DNA of 64,000 nt, from positions 239,043 to 303,042 of the forward strand of contig DDVH01000052.1 of NCBI GenBank assembly GCA_002345215.1, in the 5' to 3' direction. The DNA comes from Anaerolineales bacterium UBA2317 (GTDB lineage Bacteria > Chloroflexota > Anaerolineae > Anaerolineales > Villigracilaceae). Positions within the stretch are counted from its first letter, which is position 1, and every line of letters starts with the position of its first letter. A model generated the notes under the pieces. The model searched no databases. It was not told the DNA's origin and saw only the letters and a list, made by a program, of their open reading frames with translations. The translations under genes and the position numbers were made by a program. This document shows positions 32,894-40,955 of the stretch, in pieces.

Positions 32894-33613
32894 ATGGCAA
32901 ATTTTCCGTTTCAACGTTTGCAAGTAGATTTAGCAAAAATCATCAATAAAACGCCGGCAGGTCAACGCTTGCCTTCTGAGCCAGACCTTGCAAAACAACT
33001 CGGCGTATCGCGGGCTACGTTGCGTGAAGCCATGCGTTCCTTTGAAACGCAAGGTTTATTACGTCGTAAACAAGGTTCTGGTACGTATGTTGTCGGAAAA
33101 ATCAAAGCACTGGATAGCGGCCTTGAAGTACTTGAAAGCATTGATACGCTTGCCAAACGTCAAGGACTTGAAGTGTCACTCAGTGATTTGAACATCGAAA
33201 GCATTCAAGCCGATGAAGAACTTGCTTCTACATTTCGCGTGAAAGAAAATTCAAAACTAACTCGCATTCGTCGCGTTATTCGCACAGAGGGCAGACCGAT
33301 TGCTTATCTAGTAGATACATTACCAGACGATATTTTGTCCGCTAAAGATTTACCAGCAGGATTCAACGGCTCAGTGCTTGACCTGTTACTTGGTCGCGGT
33401 GACCTGTTAACTTCATCTCGGGCAGACGTAAGTGCGATTGGTGCTTCAGCCGATGTTGCTAAACCGCTTGAAATTCAACGTGGCGATGTGTTACTTCACT
33501 TCAATTCTCAATTGTTTGATGGTCACGGCAAGATGGTGGATATTTCGATGAGTTATTTTATCCCCGGTTATTTTCATTTTCATATTGTGAGAAGAGTAGG
33601 GAATAATCAATAA
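32894..33613 (+). CDS. GntR-family regulator with UTRA effector domain
   Basis: 239 residues. An N-terminal winged helix (about 1-70) with 'GQRLPSEPDLAKQLGVSRATLREAMRSFETQGLLRRKQGSGTYV'-like HutC/GntR features is followed by a UTRA ligand domain ('LTRIRRVIRTEGRPIAYLVDTLP', 'MSYFIPGYFHFHI'). Members repress catabolic genes until a small effector binds. Its place between adenine deaminase and the carbamoyl genes suggests control of the purine operon, with a purine or ureido compound as effector. The operator has not been identified. Confidence 0.88.
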   Translation: MANFPFQRLQVDLAKIINKTPAGQRLPSEPDLAKQLGVSRATLREAMRSFETQGLLRRKQGSGTYVVGKIKALDSGLEVLESIDTLAKRQGLEVSLSDLNIESIQADEELASTFRVKENSKLTRIRRVIRTEGRPIAYLVDTLPDDILSAKDLPAGFNGSVLDLLLGRGDLLTSSRADVSAIGASADVAKPLEIQRGDVLLHFNSQLFDGHGKMVDISMSYFIPGYFHFHIVRRVGNNQ

Positions 33614-33616
33614 CCT

Positions 33617-33647
33617 AGCCACAGAGAACGCAGAGAGAATGAGATTT
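33617..33647. repeat. Left arm of the CACAGAG element carrying the GxxExxY gene
   Basis: AGCCACAGAGAACGCAGAGA then ATGAGATTT, matching the left arm of empty copies. Its complementary right arm is at 34074-34112, beyond the GxxExxY gene. Confidence 0.75.
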
Positions 33648-33691
33648 CTTGAGTGATGACTTTGGTAATTTTTTTAGGAGTTTCTTGACCG

Positions 33692-34072
33692 ATGACGAAG
33701 CCTGAAAATGATGACCCATTAACTAGAAAAATTATTGCTTGTGCTATTGAAGTCCACAAGCGCCTTGGTCCGGGCTTGCTCGAGAAATTATATAAAGAAG
33801 CATTGACAATAGAATTGGAACTTAATAACCTAAAAGCAGAAAAGAATGTCCAAATTCCTGTGGAATATAAAGGAAAATCAATTGGTGATTATTATATTGA
33901 TTTGCTGGTTGATGATAGAGTGATTTTAGAATTGAAAAGTGTTGAAAGGCATGATCCAATATTTGAAGCACAAATTTTGTCTTATATGAGATTAACTGGC
34001 AAGAAAGTTGGGTTGTTAATTAACTTCAACTCAAAAATGGTCAAAGATGGTATTAAGCGTTTTGTTCTTTAA
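33692..34072 (+). CDS. GxxExxY family protein (PD-(D/E)xK-like)
   Basis: 126 residues. 'AIEVHKRLGPGLLEKLYKEALTIEL' contains the naming G-x-x-E-x-x-Y motif (GLLEKLY). 'IGDYYIDLLVDDRVILELKSVE' supplies a D-(x)n-E-L-K pattern of the PD-(D/E)xK nuclease fold. The biochemical role of the family is unknown. The gene interrupts an otherwise functional purine operon and lies inside the loop of a CACAGAG palindrome whose empty copies occur elsewhere, so it may be a mobile or repeat-associated gene. SD TAGGAG precedes the start by about 11 nt. Confidence 0.85.
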   Translation: MTKPENDDPLTRKIIACAIEVHKRLGPGLLEKLYKEALTIELELNNLKAEKNVQIPVEYKGKSIGDYYIDLLVDDRVILELKSVERHDPIFEAQILSYMRLTGKKVGLLINFNSKMVKDGIKRFVL

Positions 34073-34073
34073 C

Positions 34074-34112
34074 CTCAAAAAACTCAGAGACCTCTGTGCG
34101 CTCTGTGGCTAA
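34074..34112. repeat. Right arm of the CACAGAG element carrying the GxxExxY gene
   Basis: CTCAAAAAACTCAGAGACCTC then TGTGCGCTCTGTGGCTAA, complementary to the left arm at 33617. It begins right after the stop codon of the GxxExxY gene. Confidence 0.75.
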
Positions 34113-34128
34113 ACAATAAGGAGTAATT

Positions 34129-35328
34129 ATGGAAGATAAAGTTTTAGAAATTCAAAAACGTGTGCAAGCCGCGCGCGAAGATATGATTCAATTTATGTTA
34201 GAGATTTGCGAAATCCCCAGCATGGATTCAAAAATCGGTCCAGTGGGTGAACGTGTACAAGCCGAAATGAAAAAACTCGGCTTTGACGAAGTCCGCTTTG
34301 ACAAGATGGGCAACACCATTGGAAGAATTGGCAATGGAAAGAAAGTCATTGTCTATGATTCACATATTGATACAGTCGGCGTAGGCGACCTTGCCTCGTG
34401 GAAATGGGATCCCTTCAAAGGCAAAATTGAAGATGGAATTTTGTATGCACGTGGAGCCTGTGATGAAAAAGGTTCTACACCCGGTATGATTTATGGTTTA
34501 GCCATGGCAAGAGACTTAGGTCTATTAGATGGCTGGACTGCTTATTACTTCGGCAATATGGAAGAATGGTGTGACGGTATTGCTCCCAACACATTTGTAG
34601 AAGTTGACCCAAAAATCAAACCAGATTTTGTTGTGATAGGTGAACCGACCAAAATGTTAACTTATCGTGGGCATAAAGGTCGTTTGGAGATGAAGATTAC
34701 ATCCAAAGGAAAATCTGCACATGCGGCGAGTAATCATTTGGGCGATAATGCGATTTATAAATTATTACCAGTCATTGCAGGCATTCGAGATTTAGAACCC
34801 AAACTTGGTGACCATGATTTTTTGGGTCATGGAAAAATTACAGTTTCAGATATGCATGTCAAGACTCCATCTATCAATGCAGTGCCTGATGAAGCCGTGA
34901 TTTATATAGATAGAAGAATGACGTTTGGTGAGACGAAAGAAACTGTAAGAAAACAAGTCGAAGATTTAATCCCTGCGGAATATAAAGACACAGTTAAGTT
35001 AGAAGAATTATTTTATGATGAACCATCATATACAGGATTTGTTTTTCCTGTGGATAAATATTTCCCTGCTTGGGCGTTGGAAGAAAACCATCCCTTAGTG
35101 AATGCTTCACAAGAAGCACGCAAGTTGATTGGTCTGCCTGATGCGCAAAGCGGCAAGTGGAATTTCTCCACGAATGGAATCTATTGGGCGGGCAAAGCAG
35201 GTATTCCATCCATCGGTTTTGGTCCAGGCGATGAAGAGACGGCACATACTGTCAATGATTCTGTTTCGTTGGAAGATATGGTCAAAGCAACAGAATTCTA
35301 TGCACTACTTCCAAGTTTGATTAAATAA
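34129..35328 (+). CDS. ygeY: YgeY-type M20 family hydrolase
   Basis: 399 residues, M20 metallopeptidase fold. 'VIVYDSHIDTVGVGD' provides the first metal His/Asp, 'YARGACDEKGSTPGMIYG' the bridging Asp and 'NMEEWCDGIAPNTF' the catalytic Glu. The overall sequence follows YgeY, the hydrolase of the E. coli yge/ssnA purine-associated cluster. The natural substrate is not established; amide or carbamoyl-amino-acid hydrolysis is likely. Strong TAAGGAG SD. It is the first of a ygeY-ygeW-carbamate kinase run. Confidence 0.87.
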   Translation: MEDKVLEIQKRVQAAREDMIQFMLEICEIPSMDSKIGPVGERVQAEMKKLGFDEVRFDKMGNTIGRIGNGKKVIVYDSHIDTVGVGDLASWKWDPFKGKIEDGILYARGACDEKGSTPGMIYGLAMARDLGLLDGWTAYYFGNMEEWCDGIAPNTFVEVDPKIKPDFVVIGEPTKMLTYRGHKGRLEMKITSKGKSAHAASNHLGDNAIYKLLPVIAGIRDLEPKLGDHDFLGHGKITVSDMHVKTPSINAVPDEAVIYIDRRMTFGETKETVRKQVEDLIPAEYKDTVKLEELFYDEPSYTGFVFPVDKYFPAWALEENHPLVNASQEARKLIGLPDAQSGKWNFSTNGIYWAGKAGIPSIGFGPGDEETAHTVNDSVSLEDMVKATEFYALLPSLIK

Positions 35329-35354
35329 ACAAAATAAATTTAAGGAGATAAATT

Positions 35355-36335
35355 ATGCAAACTAATTTTCGAGGACGTGATTTTATTGGTGATTTAGATT
35401 TCACCAAAGAAGAAGTTGAAACCGTGTTAGATGTGGCTTGGGATTTGAAACGCAAGAGAGCGTTAGGAGAATCACATGCTTTGTTGCGAGATAAAACTTT
35501 GGCAATGTTGTTTTTCTTTACATCCACGCGCACACGCGGTTCATTTGAAGCGGGCATGGCTCAACTCGGCGGACATGCCGCATTCATTGATAGCGAAACG
35601 ACTCAAATTTCACATGGTGATACTGCCAAAGAAATCGGTGAAATTTTTGGACGTTATTTTGATGGCATTGCCATTCGTCAATGTGACTGGGATTTTGGCA
35701 ACAAATATATCAATGAGGTTGCTAAAGCCAGTCGCACGCCTATTTTGAATATGCAATGTGATGTATATCATCCCTTTCAATGCTTGGCAGATTTGATGAC
35801 TATTCAAGAGAAAAAGGGTCGTGATTTAAAAAAGAAAAAAGTCGTCGTCTCATGGGCGTATGCCGCATCTTATAGCAAACCGATTTCTGTTCCCCAATCT
35901 TTGATTTTACAAATGACCCGCTTCGGTTGTGACGTCGTCTTGGCTCATCCACCTGAGTTTAAGCTTATGCCCGACATTATGCAACAAGCCAAAGACAATG
36001 CTAAAAAATATGGCGTTGGTTTTGACGTGACAGATAACATGGACGAAGCCTTCAAAGATGCAGATGTTGTTTATCCAAAATCATGGGGACCGATGATGAC
36101 AACAACTGGAAAAGATGAAGGCAAGGCATTGATTGATAAATATAAGTCATGGATTACCGATGAACGCCGCATGAAATTAACCAAAGAAGATTCTATTTAT
36201 ATGCATTGTTTACCAGCAGATAGAGGGCTCGAAGTCACCGATGGTGTGATTGATGGACCTCATTCCGTTGTCTATGATGAAGCGGAAAATCGTTTACACG
36301 CTCAGAAGGCTGTGATGGCGTTGACTATGTCGTAA
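35355..36335 (+). CDS. ygeW: YgeW-type knotted carbamoyltransferase
   Basis: 326 residues. 'FFFTSTRTRGSFEAGMAQLGG' has the STRTR carbamoyl-phosphate site, 'YHPFQCLADLMTIQEKKG' the HPxQ(C)LAD motif and 'YMHCLPADRGLEVTDGVIDG' the HCLP substrate loop. The family adds or removes carbamoyl groups on an amino acceptor that for YgeW is still unknown. With the M20 hydrolase before it and carbamate kinase after it, it probably releases carbamoyl phosphate from a ureido intermediate. Strong TAAGGAG SD. Length is normal. Confidence 0.88.
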   Translation: MQTNFRGRDFIGDLDFTKEEVETVLDVAWDLKRKRALGESHALLRDKTLAMLFFFTSTRTRGSFEAGMAQLGGHAAFIDSETTQISHGDTAKEIGEIFGRYFDGIAIRQCDWDFGNKYINEVAKASRTPILNMQCDVYHPFQCLADLMTIQEKKGRDLKKKKVVVSWAYAASYSKPISVPQSLILQMTRFGCDVVLAHPPEFKLMPDIMQQAKDNAKKYGVGFDVTDNMDEAFKDADVVYPKSWGPMMTTTGKDEGKALIDKYKSWITDERRMKLTKEDSIYMHCLPADRGLEVTDGVIDGPHSVVYDEAENRLHAQKAVMALTMS

Positions 36336-36337
36336 AT

Positions 36338-36439
36338 AGTCTTAAAGGTCTAAAAAGTCGAAATAGTCTAACTGGTCTAAGTAATTGATTGACCAGTTAG
36401 ACTTGTAAGACTAATAAGACCAGTCAGACCAATAAAACC
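36338..36439. repeat. Inverted pair of 9-nt repeat arrays with hairpin
   Basis: Five forward units (36338-36382) and five reverse units (36395-36439) face each other. AGTCTAACTGGTC (36365-36377) is complementary to GACCAGTTAGACT (36391-36403), forming a 13-bp stem. The last unit runs straight into AGGAG, the ribosome-binding site of carbamate kinase. Confidence 0.85.
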
Positions 36440-36449
36440 AGGAGATTAA

Positions 36450-37400
36450 ATGACCAAACTCGCAGTCGTCGCCATTGGCGGCAATGCTTTGATTAAAGAT
36501 GATAAACACGTCACAGTCGAAGACCAAGAAGTTGCCCTTCGTGAAACCTCTGTCCATTTAGTAGATATGATTGAAGCAGATTGGAATCTTGCTATCGGGC
36601 ATGGAAATGGTCCGCAAGTGGGGTTCATTTTGAGGCGTTCTGAAATCGCCGCAAAAGTGGAAGGTATGCACGAAGTTCCATTAGATGTATGTGGCGCAGA
36701 TTCACAAGGTGCGATTGGTTATGAATTACAACAAGCCTTGCGCAATGAATTTTTCAAACGCAAGATAAATAAAAAAGCCGCAACGATTGTGACTCAAATG
36801 TTAGTGGATTCAAAAGACCCTGCCTTTCAAAAACCAAGCAAACCAATTGGTTCATTTATGGATGAAGCCGAAGCAAAACGTCGTGAAAAGGAAATGAAAT
36901 GGTCGGTGGTGGAAGATGCAGGTAGAGGCTGGAGAAGAGTCGTCCCATCTCCAATGCCAAAAGAAATTGTAGAATTTGATTCGGTCAAATTGTTATTAGA
37001 TGCGGGTCAAGTTGTTGTCACAGTGGGTGGTGGCGGAATTCCTGTTGTTGACCGAGGCGATGGTGAATTGCAAGGTGTTGCGGCAGTGATTGATAAAGAT
37101 TTTGCATCGTCATTGCTTGCGCAAACACTCAAAGCCGATATGCTTTTGATTGCAACCGCTGTTGAAAAAGTGGCTATCAATTTTGGAAAACCGAATCAAC
37201 AATGGCTTGATAAAATCACAGTGGCTGATGCAAAAAAATATTTAGAGGAAGGCATTCATTTTGCAAAGGGTTCAATGGCGCCGAAAATTCAAGCCGCAAT
37301 TTGGTATTTAGAAAACGGTGGCAAAGAAGCCTTGATTACCAACCCTGAAAATATTGGTCGTGCTTTGAAAAAAGAAACAGGCACTTGGATCGTTCCTTGA
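36450..37400 (+). CDS. arcC: Carbamate kinase
   Basis: 316 residues. Starts 'LAVVAIGGNALIKDD', contains 'LAIGHGNGPQVGFI', 'WRRVVPSPMPKEIVE' and 'VVTVGGGGIPVV', all hallmark motifs of carbamate kinases, and ends with 'FAKGSMAPKIQAAIWYL'. It makes ATP and carbamate from carbamoyl phosphate and ADP. Following ygeW, it is the energy-conserving last step. AGGAG ends 6 nt before the ATG, at the edge of the repeat array. Confidence 0.94.
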   Translation: MTKLAVVAIGGNALIKDDKHVTVEDQEVALRETSVHLVDMIEADWNLAIGHGNGPQVGFILRRSEIAAKVEGMHEVPLDVCGADSQGAIGYELQQALRNEFFKRKINKKAATIVTQMLVDSKDPAFQKPSKPIGSFMDEAEAKRREKEMKWSVVEDAGRGWRRVVPSPMPKEIVEFDSVKLLLDAGQVVVTVGGGGIPVVDRGDGELQGVAAVIDKDFASSLLAQTLKADMLLIATAVEKVAINFGKPNQQWLDKITVADAKKYLEEGIHFAKGSMAPKIQAAIWYLENGGKEALITNPENIGRALKKETGTWIVP

Positions 37401-37402
37401 AC

Positions 37403-37448
37403 GTAGGGGCGAGGCTTGTGCCACGAAGTGGTATCACCTCGCCCCTAC
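37403..37448. terminator. GTAGGG-family palindrome after carbamate kinase
   Basis: GTAGGGGCGAGG (37403-37414) pairs with CCTCGCCCCTAC (37437-37448); the loop holds a small CCAC-GAA-GTGG hairpin. It lies between carbamate kinase and the next gene and probably reduces read-through. Confidence 0.55.
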
Positions 37449-37457
37449 AAATAATTT

Positions 37458-39476
37458 ATGAAAAACTTTTTTGAAAAAATAAATCATATAAAACTCACAA
37501 CCAAAACCACGCCGTGGTTTTTACTTTTCATATCCGCACTCGTGTACGGATTATTTTTCTGGCAACGCGGATTTTATTGGGATGAATTCCCATGGATGTG
37601 GACGTATTTCCAACTCGGTTCGGAAATGCTCACAAAAACATTCTCAACCAGTCGTCCGTTTTGGGGCATGATTTATCAAATCACCATACCAATCGTTGGT
37701 GCAAATCCATGGGCTTGGCAACTGCTTGCAATCATCTTGCGTTGGCTGACCGCATTTTTATTATGGAAAATTTTATGCACGTTATATCCAAAACATGAAA
37801 AACAAAATTTGTGGGCGAGTTTATTTTTCCTCGTTTATCCAGGCATGGGTCAACATTTCATCGCATTCATGTATAGCCATTTTTATATTGTGCTGTCCGC
37901 ATTTTTGTTTTCACTTTATCTTTCATTACTTGCAATCAAATCTGAAAAATATCGTATTCCATTATTTATCGCCTCGTACTTTTTTGCATTTGTCAATTTG
38001 ATAACGATGGAATATTTTTATTTCCTTGAATTTGCTAGACTGATACTCTTCTATCAATTTTTATCTGGAGATGTAAAAGGACGCCTCATTACTACGGTCA
38101 AATTGTTTTTGCCATACTTCAGCATTTTTCTTGGCGTGACAATTTGGCGCGCGTATTTTTTTGAATTCCAAAACGCAAGTTATGGCTATGTTTTGCTCGA
38201 TGCAATTCGAGAGGATTTTTTTGCAGGCATTTTGTTGCTTATCAATAACGTCTTATTAAGTTTCTGGCGGACGGTGTTTCAAGCTTGGCTGAATCCGTTT
38301 TATGATATTGGGTTAACAGGCTTTGGTCCAGTGACCTTAACTTTGATGCTTGTTTTATTAATTATCACAATTGTTTTAGTCGGCGTTTATCTTTTCAAAT
38401 CCAAAACAGATAATTCTTCTTCCGACAATGACTTTGCTCAACGCGCAGGCTGGCTTGGATTAATTTTCTGGGGACTTTCAGGTGGAGCCGTGTGGGTGAG
38501 TGGCAATATGCCGCAATTCAATTTTTCAATGGATAGATTCATGCTTCCATTTATGTTGGGGTCAAGTATTTTGTTAGCCAGCATGATTACATTGATTAAG
38601 AATCAACGAACACAAATGATTCTGGTTGCATTGCTGGTTGGCTTTGCAGGAAGCAGACATTTTCAACTCGAAGATATTTATCGCAGAGATTGGCATACCC
38701 AACAACAATTATTCTGGCAAATGACAGAACGAATCCCGAATTTTGAAAAAGGGTCGATTCTGTTAGCGAATGATTTTCCCGTCACTTATTTTTCAGACAA
38801 TTCATTAACAGGTCCATTGAATTGGATTTATAGTCCGCCCGGTGATATGAATTTGATGTTGTACTTTGCTTCATTTCGAGTTGGCAAAACGTTACCAAGT
38901 GTTGAACCTGGTCAACCGCATGAGTTGTATTACATTGGTCCAACATTTTATGGGAATACAACCAACATCGTGGCAGTCTATTTTGAACCGCCAAAATGCT
39001 TCCGTGTATTAGACCCGGAAGTGGAAGAAAATAATCGTTTGCTCCCACCAGCGTTAAGAGATGTTGCGAAGTATACAAATCAAAATGTGATTTTGTTTGA
39101 GAAAGCCTATCAATTACCAAATCAGTTTTATGGAAGCGAACCAGAAAAAGATTGGTGCTATTATTTTTCTCAAGCCGAATTAGCACGCCAGAAAAAAGAT
39201 TGGGGAGAAGTTGTGCGAATAGCCGATTTGGCATTTGCATTAGGTGATACACCCAATGACCCTGTCGAAAGATTTGCCTATATCGAAGGGTATTCTCATG
39301 TTAACAATTGGGAAAAGGCGGTAGAATTATCACAAGCATCTTACAGAGTTTCAAAGAATTATGTTGGTCCGATGTTGTGTGCATTGTGGAGCAGAATCGA
39401 AAGAGAAACCGAACGTAGCACGGAGCAGTCAGCAGTTATCAATCAAGTAAGAGGCGAGTTTAATTGTTCACCCTAA
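37458..39476 (+). CDS. GT-C-like membrane glycosyltransferase (tentative)
   Basis: 672 residues. About ten transmembrane helices occupy residues 15-410, and a soluble C-terminal domain of ~230 residues follows. 'RGFYWDEFPWMWTY' after the first helix resembles the D-E motif of the first extracytoplasmic loop in ArnT/PMT-type (GT-C) transferases that use polyprenyl-linked sugars. The C-terminal part has a helical repeat-like end. The acceptor is unknown. It separates carbamate kinase from the nucleoside importer but has no clear link to purines. Confidence 0.6.
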   Translation: MKNFFEKINHIKLTTKTTPWFLLFISALVYGLFFWQRGFYWDEFPWMWTYFQLGSEMLTKTFSTSRPFWGMIYQITIPIVGANPWAWQLLAIILRWLTAFLLWKILCTLYPKHEKQNLWASLFFLVYPGMGQHFIAFMYSHFYIVLSAFLFSLYLSLLAIKSEKYRIPLFIASYFFAFVNLITMEYFYFLEFARLILFYQFLSGDVKGRLITTVKLFLPYFSIFLGVTIWRAYFFEFQNASYGYVLLDAIREDFFAGILLLINNVLLSFWRTVFQAWLNPFYDIGLTGFGPVTLTLMLVLLIITIVLVGVYLFKSKTDNSSSDNDFAQRAGWLGLIFWGLSGGAVWVSGNMPQFNFSMDRFMLPFMLGSSILLASMITLIKNQRTQMILVALLVGFAGSRHFQLEDIYRRDWHTQQQLFWQMTERIPNFEKGSILLANDFPVTYFSDNSLTGPLNWIYSPPGDMNLMLYFASFRVGKTLPSVEPGQPHELYYIGPTFYGNTTNIVAVYFEPPKCFRVLDPEVEENNRLLPPALRDVAKYTNQNVILFEKAYQLPNQFYGSEPEKDWCYYFSQAELARQKKDWGEVVRIADLAFALGDTPNDPVERFAYIEGYSHVNNWEKAVELSQASYRVSKNYVGPMLCALWSRIERETERSTEQSAVINQVRGEFNCSP

Positions 39477-39588
39477 TGGGTGGTGTGCATTTCTTCTAGT
39501 AAAATCGTTTAGACAACTGAAAGGAGGCATCGGAAAGAGATTGGCTTTCGCAGATTTGTCAAAAAATATTTTCATAAGGAGAAGAAGT

Positions 39589-40890
39589 ATGCGTAAAATT
39601 TTTTCACGTTTTGTAACTGCACTAGCATTAACGATTCTAATTGTGCTATCTGCTTGTGGACCAACAGCGCCTGTTGTTCCTTCTGGTGGCGGTGGTAGCA
39701 GTGGTGGTACCGACTCAACAGAAGTACCTGAACTTCCAGATGTATCAGTGCCTTCTGGTGGCTCTGGCGGGTCTGGAAGTGGTGAGCCATTTGTGTTTGG
39801 TATGCTACTAGTAGGTCCATACAATGATGGGGGATGGAGTCAAGCTCATTATGAAGCCGGTAAATATGTAGAAGAAAAATATGGCGCCAGCATGGTTTAT
39901 TTAGATAAAGTAAACCCTGCAGACCGCCCCGGTACCACGCCAGACCAATTGGCTGAAGAATTGGTTGCTCAAGGTGCGCAATTGGTTATCTTCAATTCTG
40001 ATGATATGAAAGATGCTTCGACCACTTTCGCCAAAGCGAATCCTGATGTGTTTGTGATTATGGCTTCTGGTGACCAAGTGTGGGAAGATGGTAAGGTCTA
40101 TCAACAAATTCCAAACCTGATGAATATTATGGGGCGTATGGAATATGGAAAAATGTTGGCAGGTTGTGCCGCGGCTGTTTCATCTGAAACTGGCAAAATC
40201 GGTTATTTAGGTCCATTGATTAACGATGAAACTCGTCGCTTAACTGCTTCTGCTTATCTCGGTGCAAAACATTGTTGGGAACAAGCAGGCAATGACCCCG
40301 CCGATTTAGAATTCAAAGTAACTTGGATTGGTTTCTGGTTTAACATCCCCGGTTTCACGCTTGACCCTGTTCAAGTTTCACAAGATTTTTATACCACTGG
40401 TTATGATGTCGTCATTTCCGGTATTGATAATTCTGTCAACTTGCCAGAAGCACAAAAATTAACTGCTGAAGGTACACCTGTGCTTGCTGTAGCGTATGAC
40501 TACATCAATGCTTGTGATGTGGCTCCAGAAGTTTGTTTGGGTGTTCCATATTTCAATTGGGGTCCTGAATATTTGAAAGCCATTCAATCTGCTGCAGAGG
40601 GTAGTTGGCAATCTCAATTTATTTGGGTTGGACCCGATTGGGCTGATATCAACAACCCAGATACATCTTCTATCGGTTTTGTGAAAGGTAATGCCTTGAG
40701 TGCAGAAGGTGCCACAATTGTGGATGCACTTGCCGCCGACTTGGCTAGTGGATTGAACTTGTGGACAGGTCCTATTAACTTGCAAGATGGAACACCGTAT
40801 CTTGCCGACGGGGAAGTTGCTTCTGACCAGCAAGTTTGGTACTTGCCTCAACTGCTCGAAGGCATGGAAGGCTTAAGCGCCGCCGAGTAA
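39589..40890 (+). CDS. BMP-family nucleoside-binding lipoprotein
   Basis: 433 residues. Signal peptide with lipobox LSAC (Cys about residue 23), then a Gly/Ser/Pro-rich linker to about residue 65, then a type-I periplasmic-binding fold of the Med/BMP family ('FGMLLVGPYNDGGWSQAHYEAG', 'NSDDMKDASTTFAKANPDVFVI'). BMP proteins bind purine or other nucleosides for ABC import. The start at 39589 follows AAGGAG by 7 nt. The ATPase and two permeases follow in order, giving a complete importer. Confidence 0.88.
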   Translation: MRKIFSRFVTALALTILIVLSACGPTAPVVPSGGGGSSGGTDSTEVPELPDVSVPSGGSGGSGSGEPFVFGMLLVGPYNDGGWSQAHYEAGKYVEEKYGASMVYLDKVNPADRPGTTPDQLAEELVAQGAQLVIFNSDDMKDASTTFAKANPDVFVIMASGDQVWEDGKVYQQIPNLMNIMGRMEYGKMLAGCAAAVSSETGKIGYLGPLINDETRRLTASAYLGAKHCWEQAGNDPADLEFKVTWIGFWFNIPGFTLDPVQVSQDFYTTGYDVVISGIDNSVNLPEAQKLTAEGTPVLAVAYDYINACDVAPEVCLGVPYFNWGPEYLKAIQSAAEGSWQSQFIWVGPDWADINNPDTSSIGFVKGNALSAEGATIVDALAADLASGLNLWTGPINLQDGTPYLADGEVASDQQVWYLPQLLEGMEGLSAAE

Positions 40891-40905
40891 GATTTGATTT
40901 TTGCT

Positions 40906-40933
40906 GTAGGGGCTAGGCATGCCTAGCCCCTAC
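40906..40933. terminator. GTAGGG-family palindrome with T tract
   Basis: GTAGGGGCTAGGC-AT-GCCTAGCCCCTAC followed by TTTTTTA. It may act as a partial terminator that sets the usual excess of binding protein over the downstream transporter subunits. Confidence 0.65.
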
Positions 40934-40955
40934 TTTTTTATAGGAACTACTATCA

